From contig JAPJBO010000143.1 of the NCBI GenBank assembly GCA_030068145.1, forward strand, positions 62,001 to 126,000: a stretch of 64,000 nucleotides of DNA. Reading direction: 5' to 3'. Below, piece after piece: positions 50,976 to 62,366 of the stretch. Each line of letters opens with the position of its first letter. Within the stretch, counting starts at the first letter, position 1. Origin of the DNA: Diplonema papillatum. Its lineage: Eukaryota; Euglenozoa; Diplonemea; Diplonemida; Diplonemidae. A program made the translations under genes and the position numbers. A model generated the notes under the pieces. It ran no database searches. It was not told where the DNA came from and saw only the letters and a program-made list of their open reading frames with translations.

Positions 50976-51007
50976 AAACGTGCGAGTCCGCCCGGGAGAG
51001 GCAGCTG

Positions 51008-51150
51008 TGACGAGCTACGAACAGCCGCCTGACCAACCAGACTCACACCGCTGTCCTGCCTGCAGACACTCAGGTCCCGCGCTGGTGATGGTCCGCCTTA
51101 TGTGTCCGTGGCTTAAAGGACCGAAACACGGCGTAGACGGGTGTTGAACA
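51008..51150 (+). repeat. Dispersed repeat family (GTGACGAGCTACGAACAGCC...), copy 1
   Basis: The frame reads VTSYEQPPDQPDSHRCPACR and CPWLKGPKHGVDGC. Other copies: 52498-52645, 63556-63712, fragments at 37023, 48040, 49235 and 54062. The same frame is open in the 63.5-kb copy, with a few amino acid changes. It may be a protein-derived repeat, but family and function are unknown. Confidence 0.75.
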
Positions 51151-51384
51151 CAAACCCATTCCCAATCCCCCGGGAGAGACTCGATTTGTTTACACGAAAA
51201 ACTTCCCTTCGTTTCGCTTTCTTTTGTGTGACCAGCTTCAAGTTGTTTTGTCGGAGACATACCGCTTCTTGACAAGGGTGCGACACCGTGTATCATTTTT
51301 CATCACCATTGATTAGTTGGGGCGTTCGTCCGTTGCTTCGTTTAGCAGGGCAACCCCCCAAAATCCGGAAATGTTCTTGTGTTC

Positions 51385-51545
51385 GCCCATTCTTCAAATG
51401 GTGTCAACCGAGGTTTCATGAGCTTCGGCTGACACCATTTTTGCGCACTTAACCGTGGCTACGAAGACGACTGAAAGCATAGAGCAAAAGGTAGCTCAAA
51501 GCATCGGCAGAATAACGCGAAAAGCCTCTGGGCAAAAACCCGTTT
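51385..51545 (+). repeat. Dispersed repeat shared with 56147-56285
   Basis: GCTTCGGCTGACACCATTTT, TGCGCACTTAAC, AGCTCAAAGCATC, AAAGCCTCTGGGCAA and CCCGTTTTCACAT occur in the same order in both. In this copy the segment GGTGTCAACC...GGCTGACACC is an inverted repeat. Confidence 0.85.
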
Positions 51546-52497
51546 TCACATTTCTTCTTATTCGTGTCGTTCGGACGTCCAAACGATTTTGCACGATCGC
51601 TGCACGCATCGTCACCCGTCTCACGATGGCTTGCTGGACCTCGCCGTGTACCGACGTGTGTAAACACCTTCAAGAGAGCGGAGCACCTTTACCCCACTCG
51701 TTATGAAGGTATCAAGACGTGTCCGTTACACGAAACGGCTGCACCGCCATCGACGCAATCATCATCCGCGGCTCGCACTGCGCCCACGACGTTTCGACTT
51801 ACGCCCGCCGTAGTAGTACGGGACAGTAGTGGGGCGACCGGATACTCAGCGGAGAGATGGTCCGCACTATATAACTCGCCCCCCCCCTCTCTCTCTCTCT
51901 CTCTCCAAAAAGGTCGCGTTGACAGAAACGGTGCCAATGATAGTTGTCACAGGGTTGGTGAAATGAAAGCGAGAATTTGGGGTAAGCCCTGATTCTTAGA
52001 TTCACGGCTAAACGAAGCTAGCGCACAAGGTTTGCCTGATCTCGCACCTACTTTCCGATACCAAAGAGATTTCCGGATAACGTGCAGCATGTCACATCTA
52101 TCACACGTCGTGACTTCTCACATGTTTCTGTCAATGTTTTTTTTGTCGCGCGAAACCCCACAGCACGTGGGTCATGCAGCCTCCCCCGTCGAGATAGGAC
52201 CAGTGCGGTTTGAGCACGTGCCGAGCCATTCCACACTCTTGCAATCCCCACCCTTTCCCCCCTCGTGGGATTGCCTCCTCGCACTCTTTTCCGTTTGGCG
52301 CTTCAACCATTGGTGCTGCACACTGTGCTCTGAGGAGTTTACTTCGCAGATTGCCACCGCAAGTCAGTGCTGCCTAGCGAGTCGCAGTCACAACCAGGGC
52401 GGGGGGACTCTGAGTTTTTAACTGATTGCTCAGACACGGTTGTAGGGGTCCTCCCCGTGACGGATTCGCCTGTGCTCTGGTAGCACGGGTGGTCCTG
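51546..52497. other. Gene-free stretch
   Basis: Short CT-dinucleotide tract at 51885-51904. CTCGCACCTACTTTCCG at 52039 recurs from 25286. No gene is recognised. Confidence 0.45.
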
Positions 52498-52645
52498 GCT
52501 GTGACGAGCTACGAGCAGCCGCCTGACAAACCAGATTCCCATCGCTGTCCTGTCTGCAGTCCGCGCTGATGATGGCCCGCCTTATGTGTCCGTGGCTTAA
52601 GGGACCGACACGGCGCAGACGGGGGACCAGTGCGGCGTTGAGCAC
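52498..52645 (+). repeat. Dispersed repeat family (GTGACGAGCTACGAGCAGCC...), copy 2
   Basis: Same family as 51008-51150 but with a deletion after CTGTCTGCAG and ACACGGCGCAGACGGGGGAC, so the frame differs from the other copies. Confidence 0.75.
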
Positions 52646-53312
52646 ACATTGCAATCCCGGTGGGCCCCGGTTGTTTTCTGAAGCTTTTCGGAAACGTTCT
52701 GAAGGGAAAATGGGGACCCCATCGGCGTTTGCTTTTTTCTTCTTCTTTTTCTGCGGAGGCGCAGTGTACCGTCTTGGTTCTGACGATTTCGACCAAACAT
52801 GTAGCAAAAAGGGAAATCGACTGCGCCAAGCTCGACTTTTTTATTTGAAGCGGATTCTCTCATAATCTCTGTTTTCATCGTGTATCCACACTCGAAGTAG
52901 CCCTTTATGGACGGGGGTACATTACAAGTCGAGAAGTGTTGACCACCCCCCACGCACTTGACCGACTTGGCCGAAGTGACTCAGGTTGCGAGCAGCTGTA
53001 AACTCGCATGTAACACCACACAAGTTTGCTTGAGCGCCTTCGGCGCGTCAAGTTGAAACCCGTACGTTTCTGAGCGAACTCCTCGTATCCACTCGCCAAA
53101 TGCGAGGTTGGAGGGTAACGCAAAAACTGACAAACGCAGCTTTTTCGTGCACCCCCATTCGACAGACACGCATGCACAGTCGCGGTTACCTCACGCAGAC
53201 TGGACCCACACGTGAACACCGATTCAAGCGAACCACGAGCAAATCCCGAGACTGCAGGGTTCACGTAGTTGAGGCAAAAAAACAAAGCTCCTGAACCGCA
53301 AATAGTAACGCT
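52646..53312. other. Gene-free stretch
   Basis: No gene or clear repeat recognised apart from a T-rich run at 52730-52752. Confidence 0.4.
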
Positions 53313-54015
<703 letters not shown>

Positions 54016-54149
54016 TGAAAGAAAAGGACCCTTCTCCAAGCCCCCCCCGCCTCATGTGTAGGAGTGAAACGCGGTACAGATGGGACCAGTGCAGCGTTGA
54101 TCATGGAGCCATTCCAAGCACGTTCTCGCCGCAATCCCCCCCCAAGAGC
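54016..54149. other. Fragment of the 51008 family
   Basis: 54062-54125: GTGAAACGCGGTACAGATGG, GACCAGTGCAGCGTTGATCA, GCCATTCCAAGCACG, matching the right end of the 63556 copy. Confidence 0.5.
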
Positions 54150-54370
54150 TTGCGGCAAGACCTTCACTGACAGTGAGACGAGAGGCATCGTTTCATGCTG
54201 TCGAGAGCCGGCAAGACCGCAGCTAGCTGGTGAGATGAGAGGCATCGATAAGAGCCGGCAAGACCGTAGCTGACTTGTGAGACGAGAGGCGTCGGTTCAA
54301 TCTGTCAAAGCACATTTCCACCGACAAGAGCCGGCAGCATCGTAGCCGACTGGTGAGACGAGAGGCGTCC
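54150..54370. repeat. Imperfect tandem repeat of about 70 bp
   Basis: GTGAGACGAGAGGC(A/G)TCG(T/G)TTC, AGAGCCGGCAAGACCG and AGCTGACT recur three to four times. 54371-55205 shows no gene; two A-rich runs lie near 54930-54965. Confidence 0.75.
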
Positions 54371-55205
54371 AAGTGGGCCAGGCTGGCTCCTTGGGAGGGA
54401 CATAGCAGTCCCAGGACCTCTCCCCACCAGACGATCTTTGGGAATTGTCAGTCGCTCTCATTGAAGATCCATCGACCACACACCACCGAGTTTCATCAAA
54501 CCTTGCGATTCAACTCCAGAAGATATGCGATGCTTGTTCTCGGACCCAGAATTTCAAACAGAGCATCGATCGGGCTAAGTGATCTTTGCACCGCCAAGTC
54601 GAACTGTGTTTGTTCTCGTGGGCATCATCGCTGCCGCGCCGACCTTTCCCAATAGCGTCCTTTAGCGAGCACAGAATGCCGTCGACAGCGTGCATTGGGC
54701 CGGATCGAGACCGCCGCCCCCAGGCGGAGAACGCCTTGGGATAAAAAGACGTAGCCAATCCCGCCTTGCGGTCCCTCCTTTGGGACCGCATTAACGACCT
54801 GGGGCAGTCCATTGGGCTTGCTCCCAGTGTTTTCTCTCTCTCTCTCTCTCTTCGCTCTCTCTCGTTCTCTCTCACTCACGCGCACATGCCCACACACACC
54901 CACACACACCCACACAGAATGCAAGCAAAGCCAAAAAAAAAAAAACTAAAAAAAAAAAAAAAATGCAGCGAACTTTTACTCTAATAAATCTTTAAAAAGG
55001 CTTGCCTTCCCACCCCCCCCGGCAATGTACAAACAAACACCGCCTCCATTTTTCTTTTTCTTCAAAGCCCACTTTTCCGAACCAAAGCACATGCTACTAC
55101 TTTTGGCCACATGCGCAATGTACGAGGACCCTCTGCAGCATGACCAATTGTCAGTCGACACCCGCATCTAAGGTTTGGGCTCTGGCAGGGGATTGGCTTC
55201 TATAT

Positions 55206-55417
55206 CATGCAGGGTCAAAACCTTGTGTCTTTTCGGAAATGGCAAAAAAAAAAGTTCCGGAAAAAAATTGGGGTTTTTGAATTTTAAAATTTTGGAACAA
55301 ACTCTGCAGTAATTTTTGAGGAAGTTGAGCAATTTCTTTTTTTTCCAACTTTTTTTTTTGGGGTTTATCGGCCCCGCGGGAGCGTTTTAAAAAGACACAA
55401 GGTTCTGACCCTGCATG
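55206..55417 (-). mobile_element. MITE family M1, copy 4 (212 bp), TSD ATAT
   Basis: Same orientation as copy 2. The right terminus has one change (GGTTCTGACC). Flanked by ATAT at 55202-55205 and 55418-55421. Confidence 0.92.
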
Positions 55418-55749
55418 ATATCCACATTTGGACTGTCAGTCCAAATTTGGAAAAAGCCGCCGGAAAAGATAAATAAAAAAAAAATGGCATACACCGCCAC
55501 CCAAGCCCGGCAGAGGTGGTCAATGTGCACTCTGAGGGCCTCTCAGGGCCCAGCCTTGTCATGAAGATGCGTCGACACTGGGGGGTTGAGGCCGGAGGGG
55601 AGACAGAGACGTGCAACACTGGCCCCTGAGTGCAGAAACACCTGAAAAACAGTGAAGGTTCATAAAGCCGTTAACGGTCCAAATTTGGAAATGGGCCCGA
55701 CCAAGCTAGTGCCCTGGAAGTTCACAGGGCAGTAACGAAAAAAAGCATA
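55418..55749. other. Gene-free stretch
   Basis: No gene recognised. GTCCAAATTTGGAAA occurs twice (55438 and 55678). Confidence 0.4.
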
Positions 55750-55929
55750 TGAGCCGGTCCATCCCCTCTTGATAGACCGTGATAGACCGAAGAATACAGC
55801 ACCGGGCAATTCGATGCAGCTCTAGGGACTAGAGATGGACCTGATAGACCGTGGTGGACCGTGATTCACTGTGATAAACAGCGGCAGGCACTTCGATGCA
55901 GTTTCAAGAGATAGGGACGGACCGGCTCA
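55750..55929 (+). mobile_element. Short inverted-repeat element (TGAGCCGGTCC family), copy 2
   Basis: TGAGCCGGTCC at the left and its exact complement GGACCGGCTCA at the right. Over 90% similar by eye to 8244-8414, with a 7-bp tandem difference (CTAGGGACTAGAGATGG). Confidence 0.8.
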
Positions 55930-56146
55930 GTAGTGTAGTGATGGGATCGTCGGAAACACACAGCAAGGATCGACGGTAATCCAAAGCACAGGTCTTCCAT
56001 TCTTCTCAGGCTGGACCTCACCGCGTGGGCTTTCCGCCTTCAGGTTCACGGGAACACGACGGTGAGCAGACGGAGCCTAAGGCACGACAGCAACCGTAGA
56101 CGGACGCCGTTAGGAGGGACCTTTTCATTTTCTCCTAATTTCTAAC
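55930..56146. other. Flank with an M2 fragment
   Basis: TCTCAGGCTGGACCTCACCG at 56004 is the right terminus of the M2 inverted-repeat family without a left partner. Confidence 0.5.
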
Positions 56147-56285
56147 CAGCTTCGGCTGACACCATTTTTGCGCACTTAACACCACGGTTAAGAAGACGAA
56201 TGAAAGCATGGACACAAAGAAAGCTCAAAGCATCTGCAGAATGACACGAAAAGCCTCTGGGCAACAACCCGTTTTCACATCTGTT
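56147..56285 (+). repeat. Dispersed repeat, second copy of 51385-51545
   Basis: Same order of words, diverged by scattered substitutions and small indels. Confidence 0.85.
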
Positions 56286-56689
56286 CTAAGTGAGTCGTGG
56301 GAGGGGGCCTGGTCAAGCACCTCATCACTATGAAACTTGCACTCTACGCATGGGTGCGGGCGTTAGATAATAATACCGGTCATCACGTTTCAAACCCCCG
56401 ATTGCCGTTACCTGGAAGCACCCAGAGGGTGTCGGTGGTACGAAGGTGCAGTTGCCCGCATCCAACCGGCAATCAGCTCGCGTCGGGGAGGTGACGCTAC
56501 CCACCTGGACGAGGTGTCCTGCTGCTCCACCGCTGCTGGAATGCACAGAAGGTACGGCCATCCTGCATAGAACCACCATACTACGTATGTGTGTATACTA
56601 CCACGATACCATGCATCTAGGGACGCAGGATGGGATATCCACCCAGGCGTGGTGTGAGTATCCACTCACCTCCCGATGCTACGTGGTAT

Positions 56690-57010
56690 CACATACCACC
56701 ACATGCACCTACGTAGTACCACCACGTAGTACCACCACGTAGTACCACAGGCAGTATGTAGGTAGTATGTATACCACCATAAGAAGTCGAACTTTGAGTG
56801 ATACCTCCGAAGAACGGCCCACTGGGTTCAGAGTGATATCCCCGAAGAAAGGCCCCCTGGGCTCAGACTACTTAACCCGGGTCTGAGTCGAGGTACGGAA
56901 GTACCGCATATAAGTCGAACTTTGAGTGCGTCCGAAGAAGGCCCATCGCACTGGGTTCAGACTGCTTAGCCCGGGTCTCTGGGTCGAGGTACAGCACAAT
57001 CGCCACGCCA
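56690..57010. repeat. Short tandem repeats (ACCACGTAGT) and a 110-bp duplication
   Basis: ACCACCACGTAGT units at 56695-56745. GAAGTCGAACTTTGAGTG, CCGAAGAA, CACTGGGTTCAGA and TTA(A/G)CCCGGGTCT occur twice across 56785-56990. 56286-56689 shows no gene. Confidence 0.75.
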
Positions 57011-57589
57011 TACACTTGATATTACGTATCCGCGAGTGACCCCTTTGCGTGTGTGACGTAGCGACACCGAACCCATGAGACACTGTACACACACGTATGC
57101 GGTAGTGACAACCCGAGTAGCTCTGTTACCTCCTTGTCTAACCTAGCGAATTAGCGCTTTTTTCGTTTTGCTTGCATTCTACGCCTCCTTCTTACCTGTC
57201 GTCGACCCTTTCTTTCTCCACCGGCGCCACGGCAACTCACCGATACTTCGCATATCTCTCAGCGTTGACATTCAGGGCAGAAGTCACATTCCGCTCGCCT
57301 GGTTTAATTAACCAGTGGGATTCCTCTTGTTCGTAACAGTTCCAAGCTACCTTCATTGCGGGCACACCATGCAAGAAGGCCCGGAGGAAAATCGGGAGCC
57401 GGGGGTAACAACCGAGAATAGCACGTTCAATCTGGACCCGGACCTAAACCCGCACTGGCGATCCCGCATGTGTCCTCAGAGCAAATCCATTTTCGAAGCT
57501 CTCCGAGGGAATTGACATTTGTACCGCGTGTCAAATGTTTCACACCAACGAAAAAGTCTGAGGTGAAGCAGCCAGGCGAAGCCTGCATC
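57011..57589. other. Gene-free stretch with an inverted relative of 42920-43080
   Basis: 57360-57490 (ACCATGCAAGAAGGCCCGGA, GTTCAATCTGGACCCGGACC, CGCATGTGTCCTCAGAGC) matches the reverse complement of 42920-43050. Confidence 0.6.
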
Positions 57590-57720
57590 ACCTGTACTTC
57601 CAGGCGACAAAGTTGGTAGACGACAACGTGGATTAGGCGACAAAGTGGATTCGACGACGAAGTGGATTAGACGACAAAGTTGATTCGACGACAATAGTGG
57701 ATTAGGCGATCATCCACTTT
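57590..57720. repeat. Short tandem repeat (GACAAAGTGGATT(C/A)GACGAC)
   Basis: About six irregular units, ending with an inverted word (ATCCACTTTGTCGC). 57721-58833 is otherwise without a recognised gene; 57893-57950 carries a variant of the 55-nt element and TCCACAAATAACGCTAGA. Confidence 0.75.
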
Positions 57721-58833
57721 GTCGCAATCTCCTCTTTTCGATTCTACTTCGTCGTTTCCCCCATCGAAATTGGTCGACGGTTTCAGGGTTTGCATATTTC
57801 CATCCAAGCAAAGGTCGGAATCTACCTCTCTGTAAACATAGAGATATCGCACTCTTTTACTTTTCTCAACCCCCCGCCATACCCAAGCCTCTACGGTCAA
57901 CCGGAGACTTTAAAATACCGACCTTCTAATCCACAAATAACGCTAGATAGGATACGAAACAGGAGAGTCCCATTTCTGAAATACCTCGTGGCGTTCTGTA
58001 CTGTCCGGTCAACGTCTACATCACCACAACACACACGCACTCACAGGGGTAGCAGTCGTAGAATGCTTGGCGACAAGTAATTCGCGCCACTTCCCCGTGC
58101 GAGCGAGTCTCGGAACAGGACTCAAAACTGTGACCCAGGTGGCGACTGCCGACCATGACGGGTGCTTGCATCAGGAGTTTGGAACTAGGAGCTAGTCAGG
58201 CCAAGCTCATTGCACAGAGAGAGCTTGCCACATACTCGGGTGAGATGTGCCGCCTGTGTAAAGACACTCAGCTGTTGCACGGGGCCGAAAACCCCGTGCA
58301 GCTAACACCGCAAGATGAAAACAGATGTCTTGAGCCGAGTGCCGGATGGAGAAGCTGACAGCCTCCCACGAAGGATCCCGCCCCACCCGCCCTTCGGAAA
58401 GGAGTTACAGGACCCAAAAGCAGCGTGTCGGAAACTCAAAGCCGACTGGTGAAAGTGACAAGTGGGCTATACTTCGCTTCAGACGTTACCCACTCAAAGC
58501 CCTGAACTTAAAGTTTAACCACGCACACACACACAGATTGAGGACAAAAGAAAGGACTCAACACACACACATCAACAAACGCGAAGAAAAAAACAACAAT
58601 ATAATTGACTTCACCCACCACCCGAAGTTGAAAGCACCAACAAACAAAAAATAAACCACAAACACACGCACCCTTCTCCTCCGTTTTATTCTCTCTCTCT
58701 CTCTCTCTCTCTTCCTTGTTTCTTTTCATTCGTATCCGTCTGGCCCTTGCACGCGCAAAAGCCTTCTCCTTTTTTTTCTTCTACAGTACAGTCCAGTACA
58801 CGCAAGTAAAACCACCCGTCCCCCCCACTACTA

Positions 58834-59598
58834 ATGTCGGTTGTCGTGCGCAAACCCAGTCCGCACCGTCTTTCGGTGGTGAACGCGAAGCCCAGGCAGG
58901 TGACCACTGCGCTGGGGCACGCGAAGTCCGTGCTGATCCACCGGAAGAAGCAGCAGGCGAAGGCGAGCATGTCGATCTCCAACACGAACATGCGGAGGAC
59001 GAAGCGGCGTCTGCCGAGAGGCGACGACAAGCTGGTGCACAACACGCTCAAGGGCAGGGTGCTGACCGAGACGTACGAAGATCTCAGCCACGGGTGGCAG
59101 GTGATGGAGCTCGACAACGGCGTGAGCCTCGCCGTCACCCTCATGGACCCCGTCTCATCGCAGATCCCCCTCCAGCCGCCGAACAACTTGGAAGAAATCA
59201 AGGGCATGACCATCCACTCCGTCACCTTCCGCAAGCGTGTCGTCCACATCGAAACCACCGTCCGCCAGCGACTCTGCCTGGTTGCAGCAGCCCGCCGCAT
59301 GGGCCTCGACGACGCCTTGGTTCGGACCCTCGCCAACTTCGTGCACACCCGGTTCACGGTGGCCCTCACGCCCATCCTCGAGCGCACCGCCGAATACCCC
59401 GTGGCATTCGAGTTCCTCCGGCTCCCTGCCGAGATGGAGGCGGAGCAGAAGCTCGCTGGCTGCGGCACCATCTTCGACCCGGCCATCCCGCAGTTCTCCC
59501 TCGCAGCCCCGACGAACATGCCCAGGCCCATCACGGCCTACACGCAGGCCGCCGCTTGTTCGTCGGACGACGACGCCAAAAAGTGCGTGATCATGTAG
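58834..59598 (+). CDS. Basic protein of unknown family with C-terminal CaaX box (CVIM), 254 aa
   Basis: A single open frame, ATG 58834 to TAG 59596-59598, has strong C/G third-position bias and a long pyrimidine-rich leader (58690-58790, ending TTCTTCTACAG). The first 65 residues are rich in Arg/Lys (HRKKQQAK, MRRTKRRLPR). The middle has a hydrophilic alpha/beta-like character (GWQVMELDNGVSLAVTLMDP, IHSVTFRKRVVHIETTVRQR, LANFVHTRFTVALTPILERT), with no membrane segment and no nucleotide-binding motif. It ends SSDDDAKKCVIM. CVIM fits the CaaX consensus, and Met at the end favours farnesylation by known specificity, so the protein is probably membrane-anchored at its C-terminus. It is not a Ras protein: no G boxes. 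A run of 30 A starts 40 bp after the stop. Confidence 0.75.
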   Translation: MSVVVRKPSPHRLSVVNAKPRQVTTALGHAKSVLIHRKKQQAKASMSISNTNMRRTKRRLPRGDDKLVHNTLKGRVLTETYEDLSHGWQVMELDNGVSLAVTLMDPVSSQIPLQPPNNLEEIKGMTIHSVTFRKRVVHIETTVRQRLCLVAAARRMGLDDALVRTLANFVHTRFTVALTPILERTAEYPVAFEFLRLPAEMEAEQKLAGCGTIFDPAIPQFSLAAPTNMPRPITAYTQAAACSSDDDAKKCVIM

Positions 59599-59637
59599 TT
59601 TCATACGGCGTTCAACTTCGGTTTATTGTCGGCAACA

Positions 59638-59638
<1 letters not shown>

Positions 59639-59668
<30 letters not shown>
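59639..59668 (+). other. Run of 30 A after the CaaX gene
   Basis: It begins 40 bp after the stop codon without an obvious AATAAA signal. It could be the tail of a retrocopied gene, but similar A runs precede two other E85 elements (61319 and 61712), so it may belong to that repeat instead. Confidence 0.6.
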
Positions 59669-59670
<2 letters not shown>

Positions 59671-59674
59671 CAAA

Positions 59675-59741
59675 CAAACTTCCGCCGGTAGAGTAAACCT
59701 GCCTTAAAGAAATCAAACTACCTTCGGGTGGGCTAGTCTGA
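59675..59741 (+). repeat. E85 element, copy 2
   Basis: AAACTTCCGCCGGTAGAG ... TACCTTCGGGTGGGCTAGTC TGACAC, interrupted at its end by an M2 element. Confidence 0.75.
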
Positions 59742-60132
59742 CACAACGGTGGTCCAGGCTCAGAAACTGGACCCAAATTTTGGACCCAAATTTGGACCCA
59801 CACTTTGGACGCAAATTTTGGACCCACATTCTGGGATACCAAGGGCCTTAGTTTGGGGCAAACCTTGGCAGAACGACCAAAATCTGGAAAAATGGTAAAA
59901 ATGGCCAAAATGACCAACATCCGAAAAGTGTGCATTTTCCTGACAAAAGTCGAGGAAAAAAATTTTCCGACAGGGACTAGGCTTAAGGCACCTTACCCTC
60001 AAGAGGGCGTGCCCGAGTCGCACCCGAAAAGCGGGTGTGCCACAGCCAAAACGCGTGTAAATCCACACCCGAAAAAGCGGGAGTGGACACCCGCTTTTTC
60101 AACTCCAGCTTCTGAGGCTGGACTACCCCGTG
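59742..60132. mobile_element. Inverted-repeat element family M2, copy 3 (391 bp)
   Basis: Left CGGTGGTCCAGGCTCAGAAA; right, in complement, GTAGTCCAGCCTCAGAAGCT. It contains TTGGACCCAAATTT repeats and an insert like 16740-16865, then the CACCCGAAAAGCGGGTG hairpin of the family. It sits in the E85 element, whose GACAC precedes it. Confidence 0.65.
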
Positions 60133-60179
60133 CACTAGCTGTCGGAAGAGAACCCACCCCTCCCCCCCTGTGAACCCCG

Positions 60180-60265
60180 CAAACAAACTTCCGCCGGCGG
60201 AGAAACTCTGCCGAGAGGAATCAAACCGCCTTCGGGTGGGCCAGTCTGACACGTGCTGTCGTCGG
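60180..60265 (+). repeat. E85 element, copy 3
   Basis: AACTTCCGCCGGCGGAGAAA ... AATCAAACCGCCTTCGGGTG ... GACACGTGCTGTCGTCGGG. Best match to copy 1. Confidence 0.8.
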
Positions 60266-61387
60266 GAATAAAAAAAGCGTCCCATCACATTTCACGGGAG
60301 AGACCCTGCCAATAGGACCGGGCTACCGGGGGGGGGAGGTGAATTATCATCAGCGCTTCGATTTTCGCGAGGCCAACCTGTGGGGTAGCTTCGGATACTT
60401 TGAGGACTCGATTCGGTGCAGCGGCTACAGGTCGCGCGAAATACGCAACGTCCATCGAAGAAGCTCCAATATACCCCGTAAATACTAATATTCCGCCACG
60501 AATTGTTTGAGGACCTGTACGCTGTCTGCATACACCACCATCAGCAGCACGTGTGCACTACGCGTAGTAGCTACATGCTGTATACTTAGGTAGTACGTGT
60601 ATACGTATGCATGAATGCACGTGTACCACTACGTATGCACAGAGGTATGCTATGTGCTGGTATCACCGGATACCGGCATCAGCCATTGCCCCTCTCCCAG
60701 TAGTGACATTGAGCCGGTCCATCCCTTCGAACTGCATTGCATTGCCTGCTGCTGTCTATCAGCAGTCTATCAGCAGTCTATCAGCAGTCTATATATATAT
60801 ATCGCAGGTTAACTGGCTGACCAAGGCTATCACCTAGTGGCTAGTGCAGGCCGTCGCTACCGGTATTCTGCATTCCAACCAATAGTCTGCGGCGAGATGC
60901 CACAGATTCTTTAGCATTTTAACTCGAACTAGCCGTGTGCGCAGTCTATCGGGGGAGGATCAGCTCAAATAGGGCCCACCTGCCCACCGCGTCGTACTTT
61001 TGCCAGCATCTTTCTGCCCACCCGACCCCTCCAAATGGACACTCAACCATCAAGAGGCAACTGCACGTCGGCACTGGCTGGGGTCGTCAGCCTCGCAAAC
61101 AAAGAGAGCAAACGCCGCCAGACATCGCCAAGCAGGATGCGTTCTTGTCAACCGTCGGCTCTGCTCGCGCACTCACCCCCCCTTTTTCAACACGTTGCGA
61201 TATCCAAAGAGAGTCCTGTTGGCCGACGGCTACCTGGAGGCTCTACAACACCGCGGGAAGGACACATCACGAACTTTTCATTCGAATGAAAAATAATCCA
61301 CGAGTAACGCTAGAATATAAAAAAAAAAAAAAAAAACAAAAACAAAACAGCAGCAAGAAACGGTCTAATACCCCGCGAAGAATTAAT
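60266..61387. other. Gene-free stretch
   Basis: 60711-60745 is a fragment of the GAGCCGGTCC element. TCTATCAGCAG is repeated at 60750-60795. 60850-60925 resembles 45865 and 62720 (CGAGATGCCACAGATTCTTT). TCCACGAGTAACGCTAGAAT at 61291 resembles the recurring CCACAAATAACGCTAGA word, and a run of about 20 A follows. No gene is recognised. Confidence 0.5.
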
Positions 61388-61471
61388 CTCAAGCAACCTT
61401 CCGCCGGTAGAGAAAACCTGCCAAGGAACCAAATGGGCTAGTCTGGCACTTGCTGTCGGTTGGGGGGGTAC
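61388..61471 (+). repeat. E85 element, copy 4
   Basis: AACCTTCCGCCGGTAGAGAA ... GGGCTAGTCTGGCACTTGCT GTCGGTTGGGGGGG, with part of the middle deleted. Confidence 0.7.
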
Positions 61472-61763
61472 AGTGCACTAAGTGACACGAGTGCTTTCTG
61501 AGCTTTCCTTGTTGAGACATGACAAAAATTGTGAACTTGCGCTCTAAAAAATTGAGGCAAATCCACTGGTTGGCTTGCATTCTATGGTTGTAAAACGCAC
61601 CCAGGCAGGAGACAAGGCGCCGAAAGAGAACATGCGAGCTTGCTTTGAGAAAGAAGCAACCGGCGACCTTCAGCGCACTGGCCTTCTAAACGTCAAAATG
61701 TCGCCCGGGGGAAAAAAAAAAAAAAAAAAAAAAAGGAACCCAAAGACGAACCTAAAGACCGAA
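61472..61763. other. Short gene-free stretch
   Basis: No gene. A run of 22 A at 61711-61732 precedes the next E85 element. Confidence 0.4.
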
Positions 61764-61860
61764 CAGCTTCCAGAACGGTAGTAAAGAACCCGCCAAGAGG
61801 CAAGAGAGAGGAATCCACCCTTGGGTGGGACAGTCCGACACTTGCTGCTTGCTGGCGTCG
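61764..61860 (+). repeat. E85 element, copy 5 (diverged)
   Basis: GCTTCCAGAACGGTAGTAAA ... CACCCTTGGGTGGGACAGTC CGACACTTGCTGC. Confidence 0.55.
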
Positions 61861-61938
61861 AAGTACCCCAGTGCTGATGCTAAGGCCCCTAAACTCGGCA
61901 TCGTTGTCAGCCGGACGGCAACGAGGGGTGGGTGGGTA

Positions 61939-61939
<1 letters not shown>

Positions 61940-61967
<28 letters not shown>
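61940..61967. repeat. C homopolymer of about 28
   Basis: Uninterrupted C run preceded by GGTGGGTGGGTA. A mirrored GGGGGGGGGGTACCCACCCC lies at 62178, so the two face each other as an inverted repeat around a CTCTAAGGTGG element. Confidence 0.9.
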
Positions 61968-61970
<3 letters not shown>

Positions 61971-62002
61971 TGCAGGGCCTGTGTGCAGCAGGGTGGTGAC
62001 CG

Positions 62003-62125
62003 CTCTAAGGTGGTTTCCTCAGCAGCGACCAAGAAAAAAAAATTTTTTTTTGGCCCAAATCCTCCCAAAAAAGCACTCGAAAAAAAATTTTTTTGACCCA
62101 CTTTTTCCACCATTTCACCTTAGAG
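62003..62125. mobile_element. Inverted-repeat element (CTCTAAGGTGG termini), short copy
   Basis: CTCTAAGGTGG at the left, CACCTTAGAG at the right, 123 bp. The interior GGCCCAAATCCTCCC resembles 25240. See 24627-25506. Confidence 0.5.
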
Positions 62126-62271
62126 AATTTAGCTAAGGTGGGTCCCACAGTAGGTCCACAGTGGGTTGCACCAGGAGGGGGGGGGGGGGTACCCACCCCC
62201 ACCCAGGGTTAGCAACTTCGTTTTGGGTCTCAGGCTTAGTATCAGCACTGGAGTACCCTACACACTAGCCC

Positions 62272-62366
62272 AAACAACTTCCATACCGGTGGAGAAAACC
62301 TGCCGAAGGAATCAACCACCCTCTCGCGTGTCACTTGCAGTTGTTGGGGGGGGGGGGGGGGGGGGG
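62272..62366 (+). repeat. E85 element, copy 6, with 24-G tail
   Basis: AACTTCCATACCGGTGGAGA ... AATCAACCACCCTC ... GTCACTTGCAGTTGTT then a G run. Confidence 0.65.
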
